Assembly (NCBI GenBank): GCA_003971905.1
Contig: RSEE01000029.1
Span: forward strand, 496,001-560,000
Source: Moniliella sp. 'wahieum'
Lineage: Eukaryota; Basidiomycota; Moniliellomycetes; Moniliellales; Moniliellaceae
DNA: 64,000 nt
Direction: 5' to 3'
The notes under the pieces were generated by a model that searched no databases, had not been told where the DNA came from, and saw nothing but the letters and a program-made list of their open reading frames with translations. Within the stretch, counting starts at the first letter, position 1. Each line of letters starts with the position of its first letter. Below are positions 1 through 10,901 of the stretch, in pieces. Both the position numbers and the translations under genes were made by a program.

Positions 1-50
1 TTCGGCGGATGCGCGGGGGGTGGAGGAGACGTTCCGTGCGAGTCGGGTGT

Positions 51-75
51 GAAGCTTGAAGCTTGAAGCTTGAAG
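51..75. repeat. GAAGCTT word cluster
   Basis: Overlapping copies of GAAGCTT run for 25 bases. Similar clusters occur at 6972-6984, 7683-7708, 31345-31360, 53925-53940, 59803-59850 and 60030-60046, all outside the called coding regions. Confidence 0.7.
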
Positions 76-340
76 GTGATAGCAGGATGCATGAAACGTG
101 AAACGTGAAGAAGGTAACAGAGGGCTTGGTCGACTCGACAGAGACCGTATCAACTGCCTCGCCAGAGGGGTAGGGGGTAGGGGGAGGAATCTACACCTGT
201 GTAGAGGTAGGAGCGCAAGGTGGACTATAGGTTTATGTTGTGCCATGCCTACCCCCATCGACCGCATCCTTCCACGCGCCCGTACCGGTTACCGACTCTT
301 TCTTTACACTATCCAATTCAATTTAACCCTTGGCACAAAG

Positions 341-466
341 GATGACAGGTGCAATCTCCCTAGCCAAGGGGAATGGACAGGTGCGATCTCCCTAGCCAAT
401 GTGACTGGACAAGGTACAATCTCGCTAGCAAATGTGACTGGACAAGTGCATCTCGCTAACCAAGAC
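341..466. repeat. Decayed tandem repeat, about 33 bases x 4
   Basis: Four diverged copies begin near 341, 374, 406 and 439. Each carries the core GGACA-GGT-C-ATCTC-CTAGCCAA and ends in GTGAC or a variant. The copies differ by several substitutions and small indels, so the array is old. It lies just downstream of the transcription factor stop codon. Confidence 0.7.
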
Positions 467-502
467 CGCTACCGCGTACCGGCACTCCCGTCCCCTTATA
501 CC

Positions 503-644
503 TCACGTGTGTCGCGGGGGGTTGTGGTGGGAGGCCGAACCAGCCGAACCGGGCGCTTGGTGATAGAGTGTAAACCCACGAGGCTTTGCACGAGGGTTGG
601 GCGTACGCTTAGCCTCCGACGGAGACAGGGACTTAGACGGAGAC

Positions 645-727
<83 letters not shown>

Positions 728-3700
728 CGGATCGTTAAGGCCAGGACTGGGCACCGACGGAGACGGGGTCCTCCTTGATCCTGATCCCTCGTTCTCGTTC
801 TCGTTCTCGTTCTCGGTTGTTCCTGTTTGTGGTGTAGGAGATGGAGGGTACGGAGCAGGAAGGACGTTTGGGTAGGAGACACGTCGCGCAGGAAGGATGT
901 TTGGGTAGGAAGCACGTCGCGCATCGTTCCGTATCTCCTTGGACTCTGCAACGGGAGAGGTAGGTCCATCCTCGTGCCCGGGGGCAAGGTAAGGTGCGCG
1001 GGGAGGAGCAGAGGGGCCAGGATCAAGATCACGGTCAGGACCAAAGTCAGGATCAAGGGCGGTAGGACTAAGCTCCTGCTGCTCCGGACGCTTCTCGGGC
1101 TCGACCTCGGGGTGGATGAGGTCCGAGGAGAGGGTAACGTCCGTGTGTGCCTGTTCCTGGGCAAGGGCAGGAGCAGGAGCAGGGGGTGCTGTTTGAGCAA
1201 CAGGTGTTGTAAGTGAGCATGAGCTGGTCGAGTCGGACAGCAAAATGGTCGGTATCGTGCGCAGCATCGGCACATTGAGTCAAGGCGGAAATGATACCTC
1301 GTACCTCATCGTTTCTTCCCCCTCCTACCAGGCGCGCACCGGCATGGAAAAAGCCCGCGCGCATCAAGCCCGGGTCCACTTGTAGGTACCGTTGGGCGGC
1401 CATGGTTTGGGCCACCATCGCGATGCGTCCGGCCAACTCGATGGCAGCACGACGGATGAGCGCACGCAGTTCGTCCGCCCGTTCGCTCTGCTCGGGCACA
1501 GCGAGAGGATTTAGGCCAGCAGGACCGGACGCTAAGCCCGTCGGACCTGGCGCGTTGGACCCAGCGTGTCGCCCGCCACGGCGATCCCATGTTCGTTCAC
1601 TACGCAGCTCAACGCGATCCAGGTAGCGGCATAGACCACTTCGATAAAGCACGCTTGGAACACGGTGGTCAAATCCCAGGACGAGGGCCAAGCTGGGGGC
1701 ACGCCTACGGCGGCCAAGTGAGCCGCTTTCCATCCATGTACCGCCGCGACGGCCGTTTCGAGCGCACTGAGTTGGACACCTTGCTTCATTGCGCGAGGGG
1801 ACCAAATGGTAGTGTAGAGCGTAGCGCGTACCTCGGCCAAATCCAGCACGGCCGCCACCCAGGCACCCCAGCGTCGAACGGCAGGTAAATCGGTAGGTAC
1901 GGGTGCGGGGGAAGGGGCGGAGGCTAAATCGGTCCAGACGACACCCGGGACAGGTGGGGCAAGTACATTGTAATCTTCTCTTCGAATCGCAGGGGCGGTG
2001 CGGAACATCAGGCCATCGACCGTATCGACCAACAGGCAGTGCCACCAGCACAGAACGGCCATTGCGTGTCGTGTGGCGGGTAGGCGATCGACAACATGAG
2101 CTTGGTGGAGACCCAAGGTGTGCAAGTGTTCAATCGAGGCGAGGAGAAAGGTACGTGTGTATCCATCGACGTGAGCCGACACAGCGCGCGTGACGCCGCC
2201 GTTCGTTCAGCGACCAAGCCCTGTCCGTCGCCGGGACTCAGGACCAACTGGTCGCGGGGTACGTCGATTGCGTCCCAGGAACGAGTGCGCCATTGCGGGG
2301 TATAAATGTGCATCAAGAGGCACGCCGCTGCGTGTTCCGGGGTGGCAACGACCAACGCACGACGAAGGTCAAACAGTGCCACCGTCCGAGCATGGAGCCA
2401 ATGGACAATCCGGCTGGCCCCGGCCCGCCGAAGGCGAAAGAGATCAGCTTGGGTAGGCGTCAACGTCTCCCTCGTTCTTTCAGTCGGGTATGCTCGGCGC
2501 GGAGAAACGTGGCGCACTCCTTCCGGTCCGAGTCGAGCAACGGCGCATCGGAAAAGCGAGCGCCCCAGAGAAGCACAATGGCCATCAACGCGTCCGCCTT
2601 GCCCTCGGAACTAGAACGGAAAATGCGTTCGAGCTCGGCCCGACTAAACAGCGGCCAATGCGGGTGGACGTTGGCAAAGAAACTATCAATCGCAGCATTG
2701 GCAATCTCGTGCTTGACCCGCGCCGAGGACAGGAAACTGGCCAAGCCAGGGGATAGTTCAGGGAGGTGCAGCAAAAGCGGAACGGCCGCAGCGGCACTGG
2801 GCCCAACAGCGGGCCAGTCGATCGAACCTTGGTGTTCGCCATGGTGGTGTCTAGGCCGGTCAGGCAGCGGAGACCAATCCTCTGCACCACTATCATGGTC
2901 CTGGGGGGCCAAGGGGGAGGGAGGGGTGCTAAAGAGGTAGTCGACCAGCTGACTGAATCGGTGCTCGTTGGCCTCCACTTGTGCGGGGCGACAGAGGCCG
3001 GAGAGAGGGGAGGAGAGGGGAATGGACGCGTCTCCTTTGGGCCGGAGGGGTCGGGGAATGCCTTGAACCTAACGGCAAAGGCAACGACGAGAGAGAGGGA
3101 GAGGTAGAGGTAGAGGTTGTGGGCAGGGCAGCTGTCTGAGCAGGCGGGGAGGCTGTGCCTCCCCTTCTACTGGCCTCTGCCGGGCTAGCAGGCTCTGGCC
3201 CGGGACCACGCGATGCACTACCGGACCGAGGAAGTTTGGCAGGTTTGCTGGAAGGACGACGAGACACGTTAGTTTGGGACATACAACATGAGCTAGGGAA
3301 GTGGTGTGGTGACAACGGGGTATGGTTCCTACCACAGCCAACGTACATGCAGGGGATCCGTCGTGCTGAACAAAGTGTACACTTGGCTTTACCCGGGGTA
3401 CGACAGCAGCGCACCTTGCGCCGCCGACAAGCATCGCACGCCGAGTTTTGTTTGCGAGCTGTCTGAGTGGGAACAGACGGTTCACGAACGGCGCGGCCGG
3501 GGGGCAGCTCGGAACCGAAAGATGGAGGTTCAACAGAAGCAGAAGCGGGAGGAGCAGGAGCAGGAGTGGGAGCAGAAGCCGGAGCCGGAGCAGGAGCCGG
3601 AGTAGCAGTAGCAGCAGCAGCAGCAGCAGCAGCAGCAGGGGGTGCATAAGAGCCTGTGTTCACTCCAGTGGGCCGGGGTGGGCCAGGGGCATCGAATTGG

Positions 3701-4427
3701 GTGGGCCGGGAGGCGGGGCTGGAGGGACGGGTAGGGGCTAGGATAAGAGGGAGGGTAATCGTAATCGTAGGCTTGCCGTACGTGCTCATGCTCATGGCTG
3801 CCGAGGGGGCGTGGGGCGAGTGGGCCGGGGGACCGGGGCATAGTCGTACTGGTACGCTTCGTACCGGTCGGGTGGGGGGTGGCCGTCGTAGATATCGTGG
3901 ACGGACCGCTTGCGCAGGTACGGATGGGAGGTCGGAGGGGGTGCGGGCGCCGGATGACCGGGTACGGGCAGACGAGAATGATAGTAAGCGCCCTCGACGG
4001 CGTCCCACTGCAAGGGGTAGGCATAGCTGTCGTGTGGCTCGTCGTTCCAGGGTCGGTGGTGGTGGGGGTGGTGAGAGGAGGGGGGAGGGGGATAGTACGG
4101 GGCGGAAGGGGGGTCCGCGCGCGGATGCGAGTGCGAGTGCGGGTGCGGGTGTGCAGGAGCGGCAGCAGAGGTAGCAGAGGTAGCAGAGGTAGCGGCCATG
4201 TGCGCCCCGGACGGGGCGGATAACAGTGCGGAAGAAGCAGGGTCGGTGCGGCCGGGGGGCGGAAGGTCGCCGTCGGGGTAAGGATGATGGTATTGGTAGG
4301 CAGGGTGCCAGCGCCCGCTCGGCGCTGGAGGAGCGGTGTTTGGGGTGGGGGGGTATGGGTAAGCATGTTGAGTGGGGTCCCAGCTGCGGCGGGGTGGGTG
4401 CGATGGGGGCTGGGGGCTGTGGTCCAT
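503..4427 (-). CDS. Zn2Cys6 fungal transcription factor
   Basis: A nuclear DNA-binding regulator of the Gal4-type class. Reading on the minus strand, the chosen start at 4427 has a good context (ACCATGG) and opens a His/Pro/Tyr/Ser-rich region. A poly-Ala run and a Pro/Ala tract follow. The binuclear cluster at 3438-3349 has spacing CX2CX6CX8CX2CX6C, with the basic stretch CRRRKVRC. An intron from 3346 to 3248 (GTACGT donor, CTAAC branch, AG acceptor) follows the cluster. The middle-homology domain typical of these factors starts around 2740 (FFANVHPHWPLFSRAEL) and continues to about 1300. The tail is Ser/Pro-rich, with acidic ENENEN and a Ser-His repeat coded by a hexanucleotide microsatellite. 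The frame changes several times, so exon limits beyond the first intron are not resolved. The regulon is unknown. Confidence 0.75.
643..728. repeat. GAGAGT hexanucleotide microsatellite
   Basis: About fourteen copies of GAGAGT (read as ACTCTC on the minus strand). They lie inside the transcription factor reading frame and code a Ser-His dipeptide run near its C-terminus. Confidence 0.9.
3601..3638. repeat. GCA trinucleotide run coding poly-Ala
   Basis: Uninterrupted AGC/GCA triplets that read as poly-Ala in the minus-strand transcription factor, about 160 bases upstream of the coding sequence for its zinc cluster. Confidence 0.85.
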
Positions 4428-7400
4428 GGTGCGGGGGGGGGGGACGGGCGGCGGCAATGGAAAGAAATGGAGAGGGAGATGGACAGAGGGATGGGATGAG
4501 AGGGATGGGATGGGATGCAAAAGGGAAGCGAATGGGATGGGATGGGATGGGGCGACTAGGCGGAAGGCTGGCGCATAGGCGAGCGGTGGATTGGGGCAGA
4601 GTGGGGCGGAGTGGGGCGGAGTGACGGAGTCAGAGTGGTGTCGAGGCAGAAGAAGAGGGCTTGGGCTGCTCGGCTGGGGGAAGAAGGTGGGCCGTCCAAC
4701 AGAGACAGGGAAGCTCGCTTGAGGCACTAGGTCTTAGGGGTTGGGTGAGGTCAAGTTAGGCCGTAGGCCGTACGGCAGTAGAAGGGTGCCTTGTGCCACC
4801 GCTCTGCAAGCCCAGAGAGCAGTACGCCACGGTGTCTCTCACTCCTCAGAACTCAGATCTCAGATATCACCCCTCTCACACATCCAAGCTCTTCCCCGAT
4901 CGGCCCTCGGGCATCATCTAAACTATCATCACCCATCCCACGTGGCACACAGTGGCTGGCGCCCGCCCCATCGAGTACGCCTATATTATCGACCCTAGTA
5001 GTACACTCAGGCCTGAAGGAGACAGGACGCACTCAATACGCACAGGGTTGCTATTAGCTGGTTACTAGTTACTGTGGTGGTACTAGAGTGCTAGCTGCTC
5101 ACCATGACGTGCATGATGAGTGACGATAATGAATCAGGCCGTGCGGCAGCCCGCCACACGCTGCCGCACGGAGGGAGAGTTGGACGTTGATCGTGACGGA
5201 GTGATCAAGAATCGGAGGTGTGGGCTGGAGAGATGGAAAGGGCCCTCGGTGCCGGGAGCTTGGTCGGAGCTAATTTAGCGCTTAGCGCTTGTTTCGCACC
5301 TGGAATTGCAGCGTTCCCCCATTCAAAATGGTCCCTTGGAAAGCTTGAAGTTTGATGGAGCAAGGGAGCGTGGAGCCACACTACGCCAGGCCATGCCTGC
5401 GCCCGCTAGGCCCTGTTAGGGCTGGGATCTAAAAGATCAATAGGGCGGCCCCTCCGATCGGGCCGTCCGTCGACACAGCAGGGACGTCGATCTCCAGCCT
5501 TCTCCAGCCGCTCCAGGGAAGCAATCACATGTCACACCCATCACCAGGGACTTGTGCCTGTCACATGTCAGTGCACCCGTGCCCCCCCAGCCGTATGTGC
5601 CCTCCTGAGAGTTCAACGTTGTACATTTTACGTTACGCGTTGCGCGTTACGCGTTACCGCGTTACCGGTTACCGGTTACCCAATTTCCCGTTGAATTTCT
5701 TGCAAGCATCTGGCATCCCAGCACAGACAACTCCAGGGCCTGTCCAGGCTCCACTCCCCCCTCGCCACTCCCCCCCGCCACTCGCCACTCGCCACTCGTC
5801 ACACCGCCACAATGCATCGCTCTCGTGCGCTCTCCAGTCTCCGCTTTCGCTTCCGTATCGCCGCACGGCCCCACCGCCACCCGCTCTGTGGCAGAAAAAA
5901 GGGTCACATGGGGTCACAAGGGTCGTCGGTGCCACGGGTGTCACCGGTCACCGGTCACCCATCATCGATCTCCACGACCCAGGGGGCCCAGAGGACTCGT
6001 ACGCAGTACGCAGGGCTCAGTACGTCAGTACGTCCAACGAACCGTCAGTACGTCAGTACTGAGACTCAGTACGCAATACCAGTACTTGCATTTGTACACA
6101 ACCCTCTCCTCAGTACATGCCCAGTGCCCAATCCTCAAAAAGAAGAGTACTGGAACCTACTCAACGTACTCAACGTAACGTTCAATTGAATAATGAACGC
6201 CACCCGAGACCCTCCCCTTCCCTTCGGCAGCGCCTTCCGCTGCCCTGGAGGAGCGGAAGAAGCCTCTCGTCGGCAAGGCAGACCGACTGGTACGTATACT
6301 CTGCCCGCAGCAAGTCCTCAGGCCTTCGCTCCTCCAGCACCTCCACAACCTCCAGCACCTCCACAACCTCCAGCACCCCATCCTTCACCATGGCCGATGG
6401 GCGCATCCAGCTGCACACGGGTGCTTAGCCAAAGCCTGCCTACACGCCAAGCGTTTACTAGCTTGTAGCAAAGCTTAATAGCGCTTACTGGATCATATAC
6501 TGGTGCCCGCAGCGGGCACAGTGCTGTGTGGTGCGGGGGACCGTCGGCACCTGGACCTGCCTGGACCCGTGCGCCGGTGCACGGGCCGTGGCGCCCGGGC
6601 CCAGACCCCTCCAGCGACCCTGTAACGGCGAACCGGAAAACGTTAAAACTTGTTCCGCCGTACGACGTTGACGAGATTCAGCAGTTCACACCATTAAACG
6701 TTAACCCTCCGTTTGTTAACCCTCCGTCAACAGCCTGTATACATTTCTACTACGGTCCGATAACTCAACACTCAACGTTCAACGACCCAAAGTCCAGCGC
6801 CCAATAACGTCCAAAACGTTCGACTAGGGGAACGCACAACGCGGTGTGCTGCCAATTTCCAACCGAGAGCTCCGTTTGAATGTATTTTGAACGTGTGTCC
6901 AACGCAAACCGCCGAGATGGTGGTTGCGGCACACACAAAAGGGCGTACCGCGCAGCGCGTAAGCGCTGCTCAGCTTGAAGCTTGATCGAGGATCCGAGTC
7001 TGAAGAGGACGTCGGGTGCTTCAGCGCTTGGGTTATCCATTGTGAAGCTTGAACCCTCCTCAGCACCTTTGGACCTTATATTAGCGTTGCACACGAAGCG
7101 CGTCAGCTGAGATGTTGCGTCGGTTTTTTTCCCTTGTGGAAACATGTGCAAGCGCAAGTGTCGGTTAGCGGCTGTAGTGGACTATGCTCCGTTGGTGCAT
7201 GATGTATGATGTGTGATGAATGGTGTTTTCTGGATCCTTGGATCCTTTTGGGCTTGCAGCTTTAAATTTGAGCGCACATTTAAGGTTTGCCCGAATCACG
7301 GATTCAGACAGGGTGTGCATGGGTGCTTTTAGGCCTTAGTCTGCCTTCGTTCAGCGCTCAGCTCAGCCAAGCGTAGCCTTTGTAGGCCTTATTTGTAGCC

Positions 7401-7828
7401 TAGGGCGTTTTTAGGGTTCTACGATCCTAATATCTCAACCCAGATCTCGAGCTTCTCAACACGCCAAAAAATCTTATGATCGTGATCCCATTGTGTATCT
7501 GCATTTTGCCGTTTACCAATCCCAAGCACAAATCTATTTCCTACGTGCGAATTGCTCTGTTGGACCCCTCACGCTGAGGCCCAGGCTCAGGGCTTCAGGG
7601 TCCTCATGACCTCATGTTTTCACGCTCCGCGTCGGAGATCATCGATCATCGATCCTAGCACTAGCGATCTGTTTTACTGCATCAAGCTTCAAAAGCTTCA
7701 AGCTTCCAGCTTCGCATGCCCCATGCCACATGTCGCACTGGGGCGCGTCTGTGCCACAGGTAGTATACGTTCGGCCGAACAAGACCGACAACTGAGGCCG
7801 AGAGCCTACTTCTTATATACTGTTGGGC
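4428..7828. other. 3.4-kb gene-poor stretch
   Basis: No coding region I can support. The part next to 4428 is the leader of the transcription factor and holds GGGAT pentamer repeats (about 4480-4550). GTTACCG words occur at 5645-5680, CAGTACGT/GTCAGTAC words at 6001-6090, CTCCAGCACCTCCACAACCT repeats at about 6335-6380, and AAGCTT clusters at 6972 and 7683. A 130-codon minus-strand ORF at 6765-7157 shows no recognisable domain. Confidence 0.5.
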
Positions 7829-8510
7829 TTACATGTTACACAAGAGATTAAAAGTACACGGCGACCACAAGACCCGCTGGGCTTGCAGAGAGGACCTGAG
7901 GAACGTTGCAATGGAGGCGGGCAGTGTGATCCGGAGCAAGGGAAAACCCATGGTGGCCGCTCCCTGTTGCACATCAAACACGCGCACCGCCCCGTTCGCA
8001 TACCCTGTATACAGATGGTTCCCATTCGAGCTGTACTAAGCACCGATCCCACCTCGGACGACGGAGGTAGGAGATCGTGGAAGAAAACGTGTGGCTCACC
8101 TGCTGTGTGCGCCAAGAGCTCAACGCGACCATCGTCCGTGCCAGGCCAAGGGCCAGCGCAGGTGCATCAGCAGGGTTGACGTGCTGGAAGGTCGTATTGA
8201 TGGGGCGTGTGGGGGCGCGGGGGGCAGGCCTGGAGCGAGGCAGCGTACACGCACGTCTGTAAGCTCCAAGTCGCGGACAAGAGTGGGCCGTGTGGCCCGA
8301 CGCGGTAGTAAGGGCAGAGGCAGGTGGGGAAAAGAGGAGAAGACTCGTACCGGGTCCTTGCTCGTATGGGCCTTGGGGTAAGTAGCCAACAGGCTCATGT
8401 CGGTGCAACTGCAAGTAACTCGGTGTGCCTTTGATTCCCCGGCGGGACGGTCGTCGTACTTCGGGCGCCGCTGTGGACTTGACCATGTGGTAGTTGGGTT
8501 GAGGCGACGA
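7829..8510 (-). CDS. Possible WD40-repeat protein, fragmentary
   Basis: The support is one stretch that reads like the end of a WD40 blade, NGNHLYTGYANGAVRVFDVQ (about 8025-7965). It is in an exon ending at the stop codon 7829-7831. The exon opens after a CTTAG acceptor near 8037, and a plausible GTGAGC donor lies near 8100. Further upstream a piece reads TSKDPVRVF, which resembles another blade end. The layout loosely recalls WDR79/TCAB1-type proteins, but that is only an impression. The start is unknown; the right limit given here is an estimate. The gene would be head-to-head with the CENP-P-like candidate starting at 8899. Confidence 0.3.
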
Positions 8511-8570
8511 AGATGCGGAAGAGGGGGCAGCAAGCGCAGCCCAGCAGGCAAGAAAGCAAGGAACTATCAA

Positions 8571-8898
8571 CGCAATCGGACAGCTGGGTCTGTGTTATAG
8601 CCGCTGTGATGGGGTGGGTGTGGCACTGGGGTGGTCGACGGGCTGGGGTGGGTCATCATTTGGGGCTTCACAAAAAAAACGGCAGGCCCCGTGCCGGAGC
8701 GCCTTGGTCGGCTGGTATCGCCAACTTGAATGTTTCTCCTTTGCACGCACATCGTAAAGTACCCCACGGCCGAAAACATTGCAAAAACAACGCTGGGTTT
8801 TGCCCAGCCGCCCCGCTCCATTAGGTAAGCAGACTCGCAGCGCGTCGCGTTGGCGGCCCAGAGCAGGAGAGGGTCAACTCGCCACGCGCCACCAACCC
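8571..8898. other. Intergenic region between divergent candidates
   Basis: About 330 bases with no gene I can support, including an A-rich run (GGCTTCACAAAAAAAACGG) near 8670. Because the flanking candidates diverge, it would serve as a shared promoter if both are real. Confidence 0.4.
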
Positions 8899-10473
8899 AT
8901 GTCGTCCAACCCGCCCAAGTTCTGGCCCTGCGTCCGAGCGGTCTTCGCGTCGCAGCTCTGCCCATGCATCTCGCGCAGCAAGTGCGGCGGAGCGTGCACG
9001 GCTGCAGGCTTCGTTGGATCAGTTGCGAGAGGCCAATGACGCGTTGCGGTCCGAGGTGGAGCAGTTGCGCAGGGAGCAACAGCCTCCCCTTGCTGCTCCA
9101 CCAACAGGGGACGAGGTGGTATCCGACGACCAGATTGAGAAGCTTCTGTCCCAGTTGGATGACAATGCCTTGTTCGTGCCTTGCCCTGCCTTGCCTTGCC
9201 TTGCCTTTCTTGTTTTGTGAGGGCGCTGACCCTTTGGCAGGACGGCGTTGCTCTCCCACAACGACCAGGTCATGCTCCACCAACTCCTTGGTTCCGAGCC
9301 TGCGACAACCGAAGATCCCTCCATGGCATCAACAGCTGCAAAGGCATTTGCCGCCATCCCCGCTCCAGCCCTGAGCGCAGGAATTGAAGGTGTGGGCTCA
9401 GGGCTGGAAATTGACTATCGCCTGGCCACAGGAGAGGCGGATGGCGAAGGTCATGTGCTCAAGAGGAGGAAATTAAGTGAAAAGCCCAGTGAGGCCTGGA
9501 TGGAGGAATGGCTTACCGCTCGCCGGAGAAGGGGAGAAAAGTTGCTGTCGACCTTGGAAAGCTATACCGGACTCACCATTGATGCGGTACAACAGTCCCC
9601 AACCCCGAGCTCTTCCCAACAGGCCTCTTCCTCCTCCGTCTCGGTCCGCGGTACGGTTGCCCATGTTGGCCCGGTTGAAGTATCGTTTGATGTGCTTCGT
9701 TTTGGTGCTGGAACGGCGCCTCGTGTGGAGCGGTGGAAATTGGTTTGCCTACGGCTGTGCGGACAGCCATTGAGCAAGACGGCCATTTGGAAAGGTGCGC
9801 CCTTATGGCCCATGGGCTTCGACTGGTTATCCCGTGCTAACTTGTTGTTCTGATTCAGGCTTGTGAGTGAGACCAACCTACCCTCGATCTTTATGACGCT
9901 TTCCTCGCTTGTGGAGGGGGCTGCAGCGCGGCGCAAGGTGTTTGCCGCGATCCGGTCCAGGGTGCAGCTCAGCGCTCCCGATGCTCACGTGGCCAACGAT
10001 ACTGAGCTGGGGTTGGACAACGAGACACTGGATTTGACGAACGAGCAAGACGTGCAGAAGTGGTATGACCCTGCCACGGCCGAGACCTTGGTCTTGCGCA
10101 ACGCTCGGTGCGTCCATTCCCATTCTCGGACGTTGGTAGTAAACTAACACGAACACGCTAAACCTGGACAGAGGCACCGAACTTCGCTTCCACTATCGTT
10201 TGACGTTTGACTACTTTGGTCGTGGTTTACGGAGCGTGACACTGGAGCCCTGGCTTCCACCAGCTAGTATGTGTGTATTCGAGTGTGCTTGCGACCGCGC
10301 TGACCTGTTTCTCGCCAGTGCGCAATACTCAGACGGCCGAGATTCTGGGGCCTATGCCCGAGGCGTTTGCCAAACTGGCCAGGGAGAAGCCGGGGATTGA
10401 GGGGGTGCCAGACACAGCTGTTCTGGCCGACATTGTGCTCAACTTTGCGACACACTTTTTCGGGGCAACATGA
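8899..10473 (+). CDS. Coiled-coil protein, candidate CENP-P/Ctf19-like
   Basis: The N-terminal part is a predicted coiled coil (DQLREANDALRSEVEQLRRE, from about 9016). Next comes a Ser-rich segment with a basic motif VLKRRKLSEK. The C-terminal half reads LESYTGLTID, then VEVSFDVLRF, a helix around SLVEGAAARRKVFAAI, and last a strand pair FHYRLTFDYFGRGLRSVTL. That order (coiled coil, TG motif, beta sheet, R-rich helix, final strand with an internal G) matches my memory of CENP-P, a subunit of the inner-kinetochore CENP-O complex. This is inference from layout, not a motif match. Introns with clear ends are 10108-10171 (GTGCGT donor) and 10267-10318 (GTATGT donor). Two more lie near 9174-9240 and 9795-9858. 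The stop is TGA at 10471-10473. Frame slips occur near 8917 and 9800. Confidence 0.55.
9176..9211. repeat. CCTTG pentamer repeat inside an intron
   Basis: TTGCC/CCTTG units repeat about six times within the first intron of the CENP-P-like candidate. Confidence 0.7.
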
Positions 10474-10901
10474 CCGCCTGCCCAACGGCAGCTAGTACCT
10501 GGAATGGTTCATGAGTGATGGCGTGTCCCATTCGGTCGGTGCACGAGCTGGTCTCCCTCTTGTAACGTCCATTTCATTGGCAGACTTAAGAAGGCTGGGA
10601 CAGGGGAACGCCTCTTGTATACGAAAGTCAAGCAGGTCTCGGCAGGGCAGAGGGAAACGCGAAGGCTAGCTAGGGTTGTCCCCGGCCGCTATGCATTACC
10701 ATTGCCCATTAGTAATAAATGAAATGTAAGAGCACCGACACTGCCGCGGTGCCTGTGTTGGGTGCTGGGACCGGCTGGGCATTGGCAGGCTTTGTTTGGC
10801 TTTGCGATCCAACCTCCTCGCCGCTTCCTGTCGCTCTGCCCGCCATCCCCACATCCCTATCCCGCTGCCCCGACCCTAGTCCCCCCCGAACGCTGCCCGT
10901 C
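10474..10901. other. Intergenic, 3' end of one gene and promoter of NDUFS1
   Basis: About 430 bases with no gene I can support. The stretch just before 10902 is C-rich, as in the leaders of several other genes in this window. Confidence 0.4.

Larger units (their letters stand above)
1..502. other. 3' flank of the Zn2Cys6 gene, repeats only
   Basis: I see no supported gene here. It holds a GAAGCTT word cluster (51-75) and a decayed four-copy tandem repeat (341-466), listed separately. The next gene on the right ends at 503 on the minus strand, so this is its downstream flank. Confidence 0.5.

Noticed and set aside
496-1275. Long Leu/Arg- or Thr/Leu-rich frames antisense or overlapping to repeat regions
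   Set aside because: They are translations of microsatellites in other frames, and the Ser-His frame fits the transcription factor.
5645-5682. GTTACCG repeats considered as interstitial telomere sequence
   Set aside because: The unit is not TTAGGG-like, the run is very short, and the same words appear at 53338 beside ordinary genes.
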